Part shown: positions 1 to 8,215 of the stretch, piece by piece
How the letters are laid out: the number at the start of each line of letters is the position of its first letter
How positions within the stretch are numbered: the stretch's first letter is position 1
Origin: Solirubrobacterales bacterium
Lineage (GTDB): Bacteria > Actinomycetota > Thermoleophilia > Solirubrobacterales > Solirubrobacteraceae
Assembly (NCBI GenBank): GCA_026392255.1
Contig: JAPLCJ010000047.1
Coordinates: forward strand, 62,001 to 126,000
Length of the DNA: 64,000 nucleotides
Direction of reading: 5' to 3'
Notes under the pieces: generated by a model
Told to the model about the DNA's origin: nothing
The model's input: only the letters and a program-made list of their open reading frames with translations
Databases searched by the model: none
Position numbers and translations under genes: made by a program

Positions 1-858
1 GAAACTGGGAGCGTTGCGCTAGTCGTTACGTCCGACTTCGGATCCCGGCAGATGGGCAAGCCAACTACGGAAAGAGCAACCCAATCAGAGACAGCTATGC
101 GACAGTTGCAGCGCCTAAAGCGAGTAAAGACAAGCTACGGAGGGCGTTTCGTCGAGTCGATCAATGGTCTCTCAGGGGGCTCATCGGGTGGGAGCTCTTT
201 TGACTGGTTCTTCTTCGTAAATGGAGTGGAGTCAGCTGTTGGAGCGGCCGAGGTAACGCTCACCGAAGGGGATGACATTTGGTGGGACCACCGTGACTGG
301 AGCGCGGCAAGCCATGTTCCGGCGGTTGTAGGTGCGTGGCCACATCCGTTCTCCGCTGGACCGTCCGGGAAGCGTCTCCCGACCCGGCTGCTGTGTTCTC
401 CAACCGCAGCCACGGCCTGCGCCCGAGTGGAGGCTGCCCTCGCCGCTGAAGGGATCGTTGCGACGCGGGGCAAGCTAGGCACGGAAGGCAAGTCGAAGGG
501 ACCGATGATCGTCGTCGGGACTTGGGGCGAGATTCGAACCGACCCCGCGGCGAGGCTCCTCCTCGGTGGCCCGGACGAGTCCGGTGTGTATGTGCAGCCC
601 ACGCGGAGCGGGTCAACATTCAATGTCCTAAACCCCAAGGGTTCGCTGGCCGCCGCTTATTCGGCTGGGACAGGCCTAGTTGCAGCCACGGTGGTCGGCG
701 GAGCATCACCGACGTGGTTAGTCACGGGTACAGACACGAAAGGCCTGAACCTTGCGTCTGGGGCACTAAACCTTCGGTCTCTCACTCGCCACTTTGCGGT
801 GGTTGTGACTGACGGCGGCAGGGTTCTGTCGGCGCCGATGCTGGCAGGCAAACGTTGA
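1..858 (+). CDS. DUF4430 (transcobalamin C-terminal-like) protein, 5' partial
   Basis: The reading frame is open from base 1, so the gene starts upstream; 285 residues are visible. The first ~80 residues match the DUF4430 pattern: a beta-rich stretch ending in ETAM, then RYGG-like TSYGGRFVESINGL, then FDWFFFVNGVES and GDDIWWDHRDW. DUF4430 corresponds to the beta domain of animal transcobalamin and intrinsic factor. The remaining ~170 residues form a second domain I do not recognise, containing GTWGEIRTD and TWLVTGTD. The signal peptide, if any, is outside the window. The stop codon overlaps the TTG start of the ECF T-component gene, so translation is coupled. A role as extracytoplasmic ligand-binding partner of the transporter is inferred from the domain and operon. 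Confidence 0.8.
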   Translation, partial: ETGSVALVVTSDFGSRQMGKPTTERATQSETAMRQLQRLKRVKTSYGGRFVESINGLSGGSSGGSSFDWFFFVNGVESAVGAAEVTLTEGDDIWWDHRDWSAASHVPAVVGAWPHPFSAGPSGKRLPTRLLCSPTAATACARVEAALAAEGIVATRGKLGTEGKSKGPMIVVGTWGEIRTDPAARLLLGGPDESGVYVQPTRSGSTFNVLNPKGSLAAAYSAGTGLVAATVVGGASPTWLVTGTDTKGLNLASGALNLRSLTRHFAVVVTDGGRVLSAPMLAGKR

Positions 859-1724
859 GCAACCCTTCCACCCCAACCGCGCTCTCGGCCGCTCGGGCTG
901 GCGTCGCAGCCATCTGGTGCGGGACCCTGATGGCCGCCGCCCTGACTATTGACCATCCGGTTGGCCTGCTCGCACTGCTAGCGGCCGTCATCTGGGCCGG
1001 TTGGCTAGCCGGGGCTGGGGAGCAACTCCGCAAGGCTTCCCGTTTCGCGTTACCTCTAGCGCTGATGGTCGTTGCAATAAACGCGATCGTCTCGCGTGAT
1101 GGCGTGACGGTTGTCGCCCGACTTGGTGAGGTCCCGATATTGGGACGGCTGGATATAACGCTAGAGGGCCTCGTCTATGGGGCCGTGCTTGGACTCCGGG
1201 TGGTCTTAGTCAGCTTGGCCGCCGTTCTGTTCACCGCCGTCGTGGATCAGGATGAGCTGCTCGGCCTAGTTAGGAGGCGGAGCGGCCGCTTTGGGCTAGC
1301 AGCCTCTGTGGCAGGCCGACTGATGCCCCTACTGGCCGCGGACGGGGCTCGGATGGCCGAGGCCCGTAAGGCGGTCCCCAAGACACTTGCAGTATCCCGC
1401 TTTGACCTGGTGTCATCAATCGCGACCGGTGCACTCGACCGTGCTGCGGATGCGGCTGCCGCGCTGGAGCTGCGCGGTCTTGGTGAGGGCCCGTGTCTCG
1501 CACCGCGCGCACACCGCCCATGGTCACGACACGACTTCGGACTACTGATCTCCAGCTTCGCGTGCTGTGTTGTGGTCGCAGCAGCTTTAGTCGGCGGGTG
1601 GGTGGACTTTCAGAGCGCGAGCTCAATACGCGCTGCTTGGGGGCTTGGCCTGGCTGTGACGGTCCTCGCGCTCCCTCTAGTCCTTGTTGCACCGCTGTTT
1701 GAGCGCAGAGGGGTTGGTCAGTGA
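855..1724 (+). CDS. ECF transporter transmembrane component (EcfT)
   Basis: This 289-residue protein has several hydrophobic segments and a cytoplasmic loop around residues 165-215. The loop ends in ALELRGLG, which resembles the coupling-helix A-R-G motifs by which EcfT contacts the two ATPases. It starts at TTG, overlapping the previous stop (TTGA), and ends overlapping the ATPase start (GTGATG). In ECF transporters the T component links ATP hydrolysis to toppling of the substrate-binding S component. The substrate cannot be read from this subunit. The family call is firm from fold-like features plus position before a double ATPase and an S component. Confidence 0.8.
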   Translation: MSNPSTPTALSAARAGVAAIWCGTLMAAALTIDHPVGLLALLAAVIWAGWLAGAGEQLRKASRFALPLALMVVAINAIVSRDGVTVVARLGEVPILGRLDITLEGLVYGAVLGLRVVLVSLAAVLFTAVVDQDELLGLVRRRSGRFGLAASVAGRLMPLLAADGARMAEARKAVPKTLAVSRFDLVSSIATGALDRAADAAAALELRGLGEGPCLAPRAHRPWSRHDFGLLISSFACCVVVAAALVGGWVDFQSASSIRAAWGLGLAVTVLALPLVLVAPLFERRGVGQ

Positions 1725-3361
1725 TGGAAAGGCGCGTCGCGATTCAGCTCATCGATTTCTCCTACAAGCATCCCGAGGGCAGCCGTAAGGCGCTGGATGA
1801 CATCAATGTTTCCATTCGCGAAGGGGAGTTTGTGATCATTGCCGGAGAGTCAGGAGCGGGGAAATCAACCCTGGTCAGGGCAATTGCTGGCCTCGCCCCA
1901 GCCTTTGATGGCGGAACGGCGGCTGGGAGCATTTCGGTCTGCGGTCTGAACACTCGGGATAACGGTCCGGCTGGCATCGCTCGTGTCTGCGGAACCGTTC
2001 TTCAGGATCCGGAGCGTCAAGTTGTGATGAACACCGTTAGGGCTGAACTTGCTCTGCCGCTCGAGAGCCGGGGCAACAGTGCTGCTGCGACGGCGAGGGG
2101 AGTGGAGGAAGTTTCCCTGCTGCTCGGAATCGGGGACCTTCTGGACCGGCGCCTGCAAGACCTCTCTGGGGGAGAGCTTCAACGCGTCTCCATTGCGGCA
2201 GCCCTGGCTGTACGACCCGCGGTTCTGCTTCTGGACGAGCCCACTTCACAACTGGATCCGGTCGCAGCCGATGACCTCGCCTGGAGTCTGCGACGGCTAA
2301 ACGAGGAGCAGGGGATCACCGTTGTGGTCGCTGAGCAGCGGTTGGAGCGGCTTCTGCCAGCGGCGGACAGAGTCTTGGCATTGGCTGATGGGGCGATCGC
2401 CTGTGACTCTGGGCCAGAGGAGTTCCTCCGTTGGGGGAGCGCAGGGACCGCATCGCTCAGCACGCCAGCAGCGCGGCTGTTTGTTGCGAGCGGGCTAACT
2501 GACCTCCCAATCTCGGTTAAGGAAGCTAAAGCCTCGCTGGCTCGAAAGGGCTTCAGCGTGGGTGACCACCCACCAGACGAGAAGATGGAAGCACCAAGTA
2601 AGCGATCAAGGCTAGCTGTGAGACTCTCTCGGAGCAACCCTCCAACAGATGCCGCACTCGAGATCTCAGGGCTGTGGGATGAGCGTCCTGACGGGAGGGC
2701 GATCCTGAAGGGAATCAACCTGTCAGTCGAGCCTGGTGAGGTGATCGCCCTGATGGGTCGTAACGGCGCGGGAAAGTCAACGCTTTTGCGGCATGCAGCA
2801 GGCCTGCTCCAGCCCTCCCGGGGAAGCGCCTCCGTCAGCGGCCGAGTCGCGTACCTTTCTCAGACCCCGGCGGCCTACCTCGCCGGTGAGCGTCTGGGCG
2901 ACTGCGTGCCGATTGAACTTCTAGAGGAGGCCGGCCTAGCTGGACTGGCTGACAGGCATCCACGGGACCTTTCGGGTGGCGAGATTCAGCGAGCAGCGCT
3001 GGCACTTGTCACGGCCTCCGGCGCTGGGGTTGAGCCGCCCACCATGGTGCTCTTGGACGAGCCAACCCGCGGCATGGATCTGGGTAATGCCGAGGGGCTC
3101 CTTGCGCGGATCAGCTACCACGCCAGTCAGGGGGCCGGCGTTGTCGTCGCGACGCACGATCCTGAACTCGCTGCGGCTGCAGCCCAACGAACGGTTCTGA
3201 TGGGGGAGGGCACTGTCCTCGTGGATGCCCCGAGCGTTGAGGTCCTGACCGGCGGCTGGTACTTCGCAACGGAGACTGCTCGGATCCTAGACGGGGCCGG
3301 TGGAGCCTTGCTGCCGCAGCAGGGCGCGGCCGTACTCACGGCGGCAGGGGTAGGACGATGA
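1721..3361 (+). CDS. ECF transporter ATPase, two ABC domains fused (EcfA-EcfA')
   Basis: Two complete ABC ATPase domains lie in one 546-residue chain. Domain 1 has Walker A GESGAGKST (about residues 42-50), signature LSGGELQR and Walker B LLLDEPTSQLD. Domain 2 has Walker A GRNGAGKST (about 346-354), signature LSGGEIQR and LLDEPTRGMD. Most ECF systems use two separate ATPase genes; fusion as here is known in actinobacteria. The start is GTG at 1721 or ATG at 1724; both overlap the ecfT stop. The gene ends in an ATGA overlap with the S-component gene. It powers uptake by the membrane complex encoded around it. Confidence 0.88.
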   Translation: MMERRVAIQLIDFSYKHPEGSRKALDDINVSIREGEFVIIAGESGAGKSTLVRAIAGLAPAFDGGTAAGSISVCGLNTRDNGPAGIARVCGTVLQDPERQVVMNTVRAELALPLESRGNSAAATARGVEEVSLLLGIGDLLDRRLQDLSGGELQRVSIAAALAVRPAVLLLDEPTSQLDPVAADDLAWSLRRLNEEQGITVVVAEQRLERLLPAADRVLALADGAIACDSGPEEFLRWGSAGTASLSTPAARLFVASGLTDLPISVKEAKASLARKGFSVGDHPPDEKMEAPSKRSRLAVRLSRSNPPTDAALEISGLWDERPDGRAILKGINLSVEPGEVIALMGRNGAGKSTLLRHAAGLLQPSRGSASVSGRVAYLSQTPAAYLAGERLGDCVPIELLEEAGLAGLADRHPRDLSGGEIQRAALALVTASGAGVEPPTMVLLDEPTRGMDLGNAEGLLARISYHASQGAGVVVATHDPELAAAAAQRTVLMGEGTVLVDAPSVEVLTGGWYFATETARILDGAGGALLPQQGAAVLTAAGVGR

Positions 3362-5235
3362 GTTGGGGGTTGGCATCAATGGTCCTTCTCTTGGTGGCCT
3401 TGGGGACACAGCTGGTCGCCTTTGAAAGGGGCCAGATGTCAGCTAGGTCGCTGGCTCTAGTCGCAGCGCTCGCAGCCCTGGCCGTTGCTGGACGATTGGC
3501 GTTTGCGCCGTTGCCCAATGTCAAGCCGACAACGGACATTGTTCTGATTGCCGGATTTGCCCTCGGAGCCTCACCCGGTTTTGCAGTGGGTGCTCTTACG
3601 GCGCTGGTATCCAACATGGTCTTCGGGCAGGGCCCCTGGACCCCTTGGCAGATGTTTGCCTGGGGTCTGGTTGGCCTTTTTGGAGCCCTGCTCGCAAAAG
3701 CCACCCGTGGAAGGATCGGACGCTGGCAACTCGCGGCGGCCGGAGCATTGGCCGGCCTTGGCTACGGCGTCGTGATGGATGTCTCACAGTGGCTGCTCTA
3801 CGGCGGGACACCCAAGCAATCGACGCTGATTGCCTACTCCATTACTTCCCTCCCTTGGAACATCGCTCACGCAGCGGGGAATGCTGTCTTTGCGATCGCC
3901 TTCGGTCCTGCTCTGATCTCAGCCGTTCGGCGCGCATCACAGAAGCTCCAGCCAGTCTGGCTTCCACCTGGAGTCCCGATGCACGGGTTTGCCATTCCAG
4001 CCCTCTTAGTAGCTGTGGTCGCGTTCCCGGCTCTGGCTGGGGGAGCGCGCCACGCGGTCTCGTCGGGATCAGCTGGCCAATCAGTCAGGTCCCAAAGTCT
4101 GAGATGGCTCCTAGCAGCGCAGAACCGTGACGGCGGCTTTCCAGAATCCCCGGGCAGCGGGGCGACATCATCCCCCCGCGAGACCGCTTGGGCTGCTCTG
4201 GCACTAGCCGCGGCAGGGAAAGACCTCTCCCGTGTGCGCAAGTCGGGAGGGCGGTCAGTGGTCGAGGCCCTCATTTCTGACTCTCGACAGATGGTGTCCC
4301 AGACGGGTGATTCACCAGAGGAGCGAGCGGGCTGGGAGGAACGGCTGGCACTTGCAGCTGCTGCTGCCGGGGCTAACCCGCATGACTTCGGCGGCCACAA
4401 CTTGGTCGCAGAGGTACGCGCTCGTATCGGTAAGTCAGGGGCAGTCAACTACTACGGGCCGGGTGACCCATCCGTAAACCTGACCGCCTACGCCATTCTC
4501 GCGCTCAGAGCCGGCGGGGTACCGCGCAACGATCGGGCACTCAGCAGAGCAGCGCGCTGGCTGGGCCGTCAGCAGCAACGTGATGGTGGCTTCTCTATCT
4601 CACCGAGAGGAGCAGTCGTGCGCAACGGCGATGTGGATACCACGGGTGCAGTTCTTCAGGCACTCCGTTCGGCGGGCCGCAGCCGCGATTTGGTGGTCGG
4701 TAGAGCACATGCATTTCTGGTTTCAGCCCAGGGAAGTGGTGGAGGCTTTAGCGCCTCAACCAGCTCAGGCGCCAATGCTCAATCGACCGCCATGGGGTTG
4801 CTCGGCCTAAGGGCCTTCCGTCTGGGCGGCTCGGCCTCGTCGATGAATGAGGCCTCAGGCTGGCTCGCGCGCTGTCTTGAATCATCTGGTCGAGTTGACT
4901 ACTCGCCGGCCGCTGGAGGTCGTTCCGCGTCGCGTCAGACGCCGGTCTGGGTCACCGCCCAGGTACTTCTAGCGGAGAGCGGACGCAACTTGCCAATTAT
5001 CACTCCGGTCCGTCCGGGCCGTTTTGGGGTGCCAGGATCAGCTGGGGTGAAAGGCGCCCCTCAGACGAGCGCTGCAAGCGCCGCTGCACGGAAGAAGAGG
5101 GCGAGAAAGGCAGAGGCCATAAGGGTCAAGCGGCTCAGGGTGGAGGCCGGGCGGGTTGCGTCTGTGAGCACCGCGGTCGTCGCAGGACACCTCCTCGGAG
5201 TACTCGTCAGGGCCTTCAGTGGAGCCAACCGCTAG
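3358..5235 (+). CDS. ECF S component fused to terpenoid-cyclase/prenyltransferase-like repeat domain
   Basis: The protein has 625 residues. Residues 1 to ~195 are hydrophobic and carry an S-component-like signature, with LPNVKPTTD near 52-60 followed by GFALGASPGFAVG and GQGPWTPWQM. A further hydrophobic segment (about 210-235) leads to a large alpha-helical region with repeated glycine-rich turns: QNRDGGF (~255), QQQRDGGF (~405) and AQGSGGGF (~456). These are typical of alpha/alpha-barrel prenyltransferase/squalene-cyclase repeats, the fold family of the alpha domain of transcobalamin. Catalytic DxDD-type residues are not evident, so binding rather than catalysis is likely. The C-terminus is Lys/Arg-rich, then hydrophobic. 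It overlaps the ATPase gene by ATGA. Substrate, perhaps a corrinoid, is inferred. Confidence 0.8.
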   Translation: MSWGLASMVLLLVALGTQLVAFERGQMSARSLALVAALAALAVAGRLAFAPLPNVKPTTDIVLIAGFALGASPGFAVGALTALVSNMVFGQGPWTPWQMFAWGLVGLFGALLAKATRGRIGRWQLAAAGALAGLGYGVVMDVSQWLLYGGTPKQSTLIAYSITSLPWNIAHAAGNAVFAIAFGPALISAVRRASQKLQPVWLPPGVPMHGFAIPALLVAVVAFPALAGGARHAVSSGSAGQSVRSQSLRWLLAAQNRDGGFPESPGSGATSSPRETAWAALALAAAGKDLSRVRKSGGRSVVEALISDSRQMVSQTGDSPEERAGWEERLALAAAAAGANPHDFGGHNLVAEVRARIGKSGAVNYYGPGDPSVNLTAYAILALRAGGVPRNDRALSRAARWLGRQQQRDGGFSISPRGAVVRNGDVDTTGAVLQALRSAGRSRDLVVGRAHAFLVSAQGSGGGFSASTSSGANAQSTAMGLLGLRAFRLGGSASSMNEASGWLARCLESSGRVDYSPAAGGRSASRQTPVWVTAQVLLAESGRNLPIITPVRPGRFGVPGSAGVKGAPQTSAASAAARKKRARKAEAIRVKRLRVEAGRVASVSTAVVAGHLLGVLVRAFSGANR

Positions 5236-5238
5236 ATT
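5233..5238 (+). promoter_or_regulatory. Candidate -10 box for pntAA, includes upstream TAG stop
   Basis: TAGATT contains the TAG stop of the preceding gene and ends 9 nt before the pntAA ATG. No Shine-Dalgarno sequence lies in the 12-nt gap, so a leaderless or near-leaderless transcript is possible. I see no good -35 box. Confidence 0.35.
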
Positions 5239-5247
5239 TTCGCGCCA

Positions 5248-6378
5248 ATGAGAATCGGTGTCCCAAAAGAGACAGCAGTAGGCGAGCAGCGAGTAGCTCT
5301 CGTTCCCGACGTCGTTGCCAAGCTGACCAAGAGCGGTCATGAGGTAATCGTTGAGGCAGGGGCTGGCGCTGGGGCAATGTTGCCCGACGCGGCTTACACC
5401 GAAGCTGGCGCCAAGATTGTTTCCTCCCGGAGCGAGGTCATCGCAGCGGACGTCGTTGTCGCGGTTGCCCCACCTTCACTTGAGGAGACCGCAGCACTCA
5501 GGTCAGACTCGGTTCTTGTCGGTTTCCTTCAGCCCCTGAGCAACGGCGAGGGCGTCAAGGCACTTGCAGCTTCTGGCGTAACCGCATTTGCGATGGAGTC
5601 CGTTCCTCGGATCAGCCGAGCGCAGTCAATGGATGCACTCTCCTCGCAGAGCAACGTTGCCGGTTATCGCGCAGCGCTGATTGGAGCACAGGAACTTGGC
5701 CGCTTCTACCCAATGCTTATGACTGCAGCGGGAACCATTCGTCCAGCAACCGTTCTTGTCCTTGGAGCCGGCGTTGCTGGCCTTCAGGCAATCGCCACCG
5801 CTCGGCGCCTTGGCTCTGTTGTCCAGGCCTTCGATGTCCGCGCAGCTGTTAAGGAGCAGGTTGAGTCGCTTGGAGCGAAGTTCCTTGAGTTTGACCTTGG
5901 TGGAGACCTTGAAGGTGAAGGTGGTTATGCCAAGGAGCTCACTGATGAGCAGCGCGCTCGCCAGCAGGAACTTCTTACGGAGGCGATCGGCAAGGTTGAC
6001 GTTGTCATCACAACAGCGCTTGTCCCGGGCCGGCCAGCACCCAAGCTGGTAACCGCTGCTGCGGTTGAGGGCATGAAGCCTGGCTCAGTTGTTGTTGACC
6101 TCGCAGGCGAGGCTGGCGGTAACTGCGAGCTCACTCAGCCGGGCGAGACAATCATTCACTCCGGAGTAAAGATCTGTGCACCGCTCAACATTCCTTCAAC
6201 AATGGCCGAGCACGCATCGCAGCTTTACGCCAAGAACATTGAATCGATTCTTGACCTAATGACCGGTGAAGACGGGAACCTCGCGCTTGACTTTGAGGAC
6301 GAGATTATCTCGGGAGCCTGCATCACTAAGGGCGGGCAGATCGTCAACGAAGGCGCCAAGGCCGCGGCCGGCCAGTAG
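5248..6378 (+). CDS. pntAA: NAD(P) transhydrogenase, alpha subunit part 1
   Basis: This 376-residue soluble subunit binds NAD(H) and, with the next two genes, couples hydride transfer between NADH and NADP+ to proton movement across the membrane, normally supplying NADPH. It begins MRIGVPKET as in the alanine dehydrogenase/PNT family. It carries the Rossmann fingerprint VLGAGVAGLQAIATA followed by acidic FD (about residues 170-195), and a late VVDLAGEAGGN motif. The alpha subunit is split into soluble (PntAA) and membrane (PntAB) parts, the three-gene form found in many actinobacteria and alphaproteobacteria. The ATG start lies 12 nt after the ECF operon. Confidence 0.93.
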   Translation: MRIGVPKETAVGEQRVALVPDVVAKLTKSGHEVIVEAGAGAGAMLPDAAYTEAGAKIVSSRSEVIAADVVVAVAPPSLEETAALRSDSVLVGFLQPLSNGEGVKALAASGVTAFAMESVPRISRAQSMDALSSQSNVAGYRAALIGAQELGRFYPMLMTAAGTIRPATVLVLGAGVAGLQAIATARRLGSVVQAFDVRAAVKEQVESLGAKFLEFDLGGDLEGEGGYAKELTDEQRARQQELLTEAIGKVDVVITTALVPGRPAPKLVTAAAVEGMKPGSVVVDLAGEAGGNCELTQPGETIIHSGVKICAPLNIPSTMAEHASQLYAKNIESILDLMTGEDGNLALDFEDEIISGACITKGGQIVNEGAKAAAGQ

Positions 6379-6390
6379 CCAAAGGAAACC

Positions 6391-6711
6391 ATGGATCTTC
6401 TTACTGAAATCGCAATCCTCGTTCTCGCAGCCTTCGTTGGCTTTGAGGTCATCTCCAAGGTGCCAAACACACTGCACACGCCTCTCATGTCTGGCACCAA
6501 CGCCATCCACGGCATCGTCTTGGTTGGTGCTCTTCTGGTTGTTTCGCAGGCATCGTCGACGCTTTCGAAAGTACTTCTGGTCGTCGCGGTTGCCTTCGGC
6601 ACGATCAACGTGATCGGTGGCTTCCTCGTAACTGACCGCATGCTCTCGATGTTCAAACGCAAGCCGGAACCGGTTAAGGAAGAGGCGCCAGCCGACGAGG
6701 TGGAGTCATGA
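6391..6711 (+). CDS. pntAB: NAD(P) transhydrogenase, alpha subunit part 2 (membrane)
   Basis: A 106-residue membrane protein with about three transmembrane helices, including the conserved region around VPNTLHTPLMSGTNAIHGIV that belongs to the proton channel. The C-terminal tail is acidic. It follows pntAA by 12 nt with a clear AAAGGA ribosome-binding site and overlaps pntB by ATGA. It forms the transmembrane domain together with the N-terminal half of PntB. Confidence 0.92.
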   Translation: MDLLTEIAILVLAAFVGFEVISKVPNTLHTPLMSGTNAIHGIVLVGALLVVSQASSTLSKVLLVVAVAFGTINVIGGFLVTDRMLSMFKRKPEPVKEEAPADEVES

Positions 6712-8168
6712 CCCTCGCCACTGTCTGGTTCCGCAGTCCCGATTTCATCAACGCTCTCTACATCCTTGCCTTCACGCTCTTTATTGTCGGTCTGCGTGGA
6801 TTGACCGGCCCTAATACTGCCGTCCGAGGCAATAAGATTGCGGCCGTTGGCATGGTGATCGCCGTTGTAGCGACCTTGCTGCTCGGCGAGCGACAGGTTC
6901 ATGGCGAGACACTCCCAGCCATCATCAGCGGGTGGAGTGACGTCTGGCTGATCGTCCTCGGCCTTGTAATCGGCACCGCGATCGGTATACCTTCCGCGGT
7001 CAAGGTCAAGATGACGGCGATTCCACAGATGGTCGCTCTTTTTAACGGCGTGGGCGGTGGCGCTGTAGCCCTGATTTCGTGGTCTGAGTACCGGCACGCA
7101 CTCGAGTCAGGTGGTAACCCTGAGCTTCAGATCTTGATCCCTACGCTCTTTGCAGCCATCATCGGATCCGTCTCGTTCTGGGGTTCCAACATTGCATTCG
7201 GCAAGCTCCAAGAGATTCTTCCTGGGCGCCCAATCCAGCTTCCTGGTCAGCAGTTCATCAATCTTGCGCTACTGATCATTTCGGTCGGCTGTGCCGTTCT
7301 GATCGCCACTGGTAGGGAGTCAGAGGCCCTCTTCATCGGCATCCTCGTCTCAGCAGCACTATTGGGCAACCTTGTCGTGTTGCCGATTGGCGGAGCTGAC
7401 ATGCCCGTCGTCATCTCGCTGCTCAATGCGTTCACCGGTCTGTCTGCAGCTGCCGCGGGTATCGCGCTTCAGAACACTGTGCTGATTGTCGCCGGCATGA
7501 TCGTCGGCGCGTCAGGCACCATCCTCACCAACTTGATGGCAGTGGCAATGAATCGCTCGGTACCTTCGATCATCGCCGGTGGATTCGGTGGCGGAACAAT
7601 CGCCACTGGTGGTGGTGACGACGACAACGAGGGCAAGAGCGTCCGCTCCACCAGCGCCCAAGACGTCGCCATCCAGCTTGCATTCGCGCGGCTCGTGGTG
7701 ATCGTCCCCGGATACGGCATGGCTGTGGCCCAAGCCCAGCACGCAGTGAAGGAACTGACCCGTGTCCTCGAAGGCAAGGGTGTCGAGGTTCGGTTTGGCA
7801 TCCATCCAGTTGCCGGCCGTATGCCAGGTCATATGAATGTTCTGCTTGCCGAGGCTGATGTTCCTTACGACCAGCTCAAGGAGATGGACGACATCAACCC
7901 TGAGTTCCCTCGCACCGATGTCGTCTTGGTGATTGGTGCCAACGACGTAACTAACCCTGCAGCCAAGGACTCTCCCGAGTCACCGATCTACGGAATGCCG
8001 ATCCTTGAGGTCAGCAATGCGGGTGCTGTCGTCGTCCTCAAGCGTTCGATGGGAGCTGGCTTTGCTGGCATCGACAACCCTCTCTTCTACGACGAGAAAA
8101 CATCACTTTTGTTCGGTGACGCCAAGGAATCAGTCGGCGAGATCACCGCTGAGGTTCAGTCGCTCTAA
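6708..8168 (+). CDS. pntB: NAD(P) transhydrogenase, beta subunit
   Basis: This 486-residue protein has an N-terminal membrane half of about eight or nine helices, a hinge rich in Gly and Asp around residues 300-320, and a C-terminal NADP(H)-binding domain. That domain has VIVPGYGMAVAQAQ, RFGIHPVAGRMPGHMNVLLAEA and IGANDVTNP, all hallmarks of PntB. It completes the pntAA-pntAB-pntB unit and overlaps pntAB by 4 nt. Length and motifs are those of a complete, working enzyme. Confidence 0.95.
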   Translation: MTLATVWFRSPDFINALYILAFTLFIVGLRGLTGPNTAVRGNKIAAVGMVIAVVATLLLGERQVHGETLPAIISGWSDVWLIVLGLVIGTAIGIPSAVKVKMTAIPQMVALFNGVGGGAVALISWSEYRHALESGGNPELQILIPTLFAAIIGSVSFWGSNIAFGKLQEILPGRPIQLPGQQFINLALLIISVGCAVLIATGRESEALFIGILVSAALLGNLVVLPIGGADMPVVISLLNAFTGLSAAAAGIALQNTVLIVAGMIVGASGTILTNLMAVAMNRSVPSIIAGGFGGGTIATGGGDDDNEGKSVRSTSAQDVAIQLAFARLVVIVPGYGMAVAQAQHAVKELTRVLEGKGVEVRFGIHPVAGRMPGHMNVLLAEADVPYDQLKEMDDINPEFPRTDVVLVIGANDVTNPAAKDSPESPIYGMPILEVSNAGAVVVLKRSMGAGFAGIDNPLFYDEKTSLLFGDAKESVGEITAEVQSL

Positions 8169-8200
8169 ACAGCTTTGTCTTGAGCGCCCGCTTCGCGTTC

Positions 8201-8206
8201 TAATCT
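8201..8206 (+). promoter_or_regulatory. Candidate -10 box upstream of glpD
   Basis: TAATCT lies 9 nt before the glpD ATG in a 47-bp gap. TTGAGC at 8180-8185 could be its -35 box but the spacing is only 15 nt. There is no convincing Shine-Dalgarno sequence, so the transcript would have a very short leader. Confidence 0.35.
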
Positions 8207-8215
8207 GTACGAAGA

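Noticed and set aside
135-638. Long minus-strand frame opposite the DUF4430 gene
   Set aside because: It is antisense to a well-supported coding region, has no start signal and its protein is Ser/Pro/Arg-rich as expected of a high-GC shadow frame.
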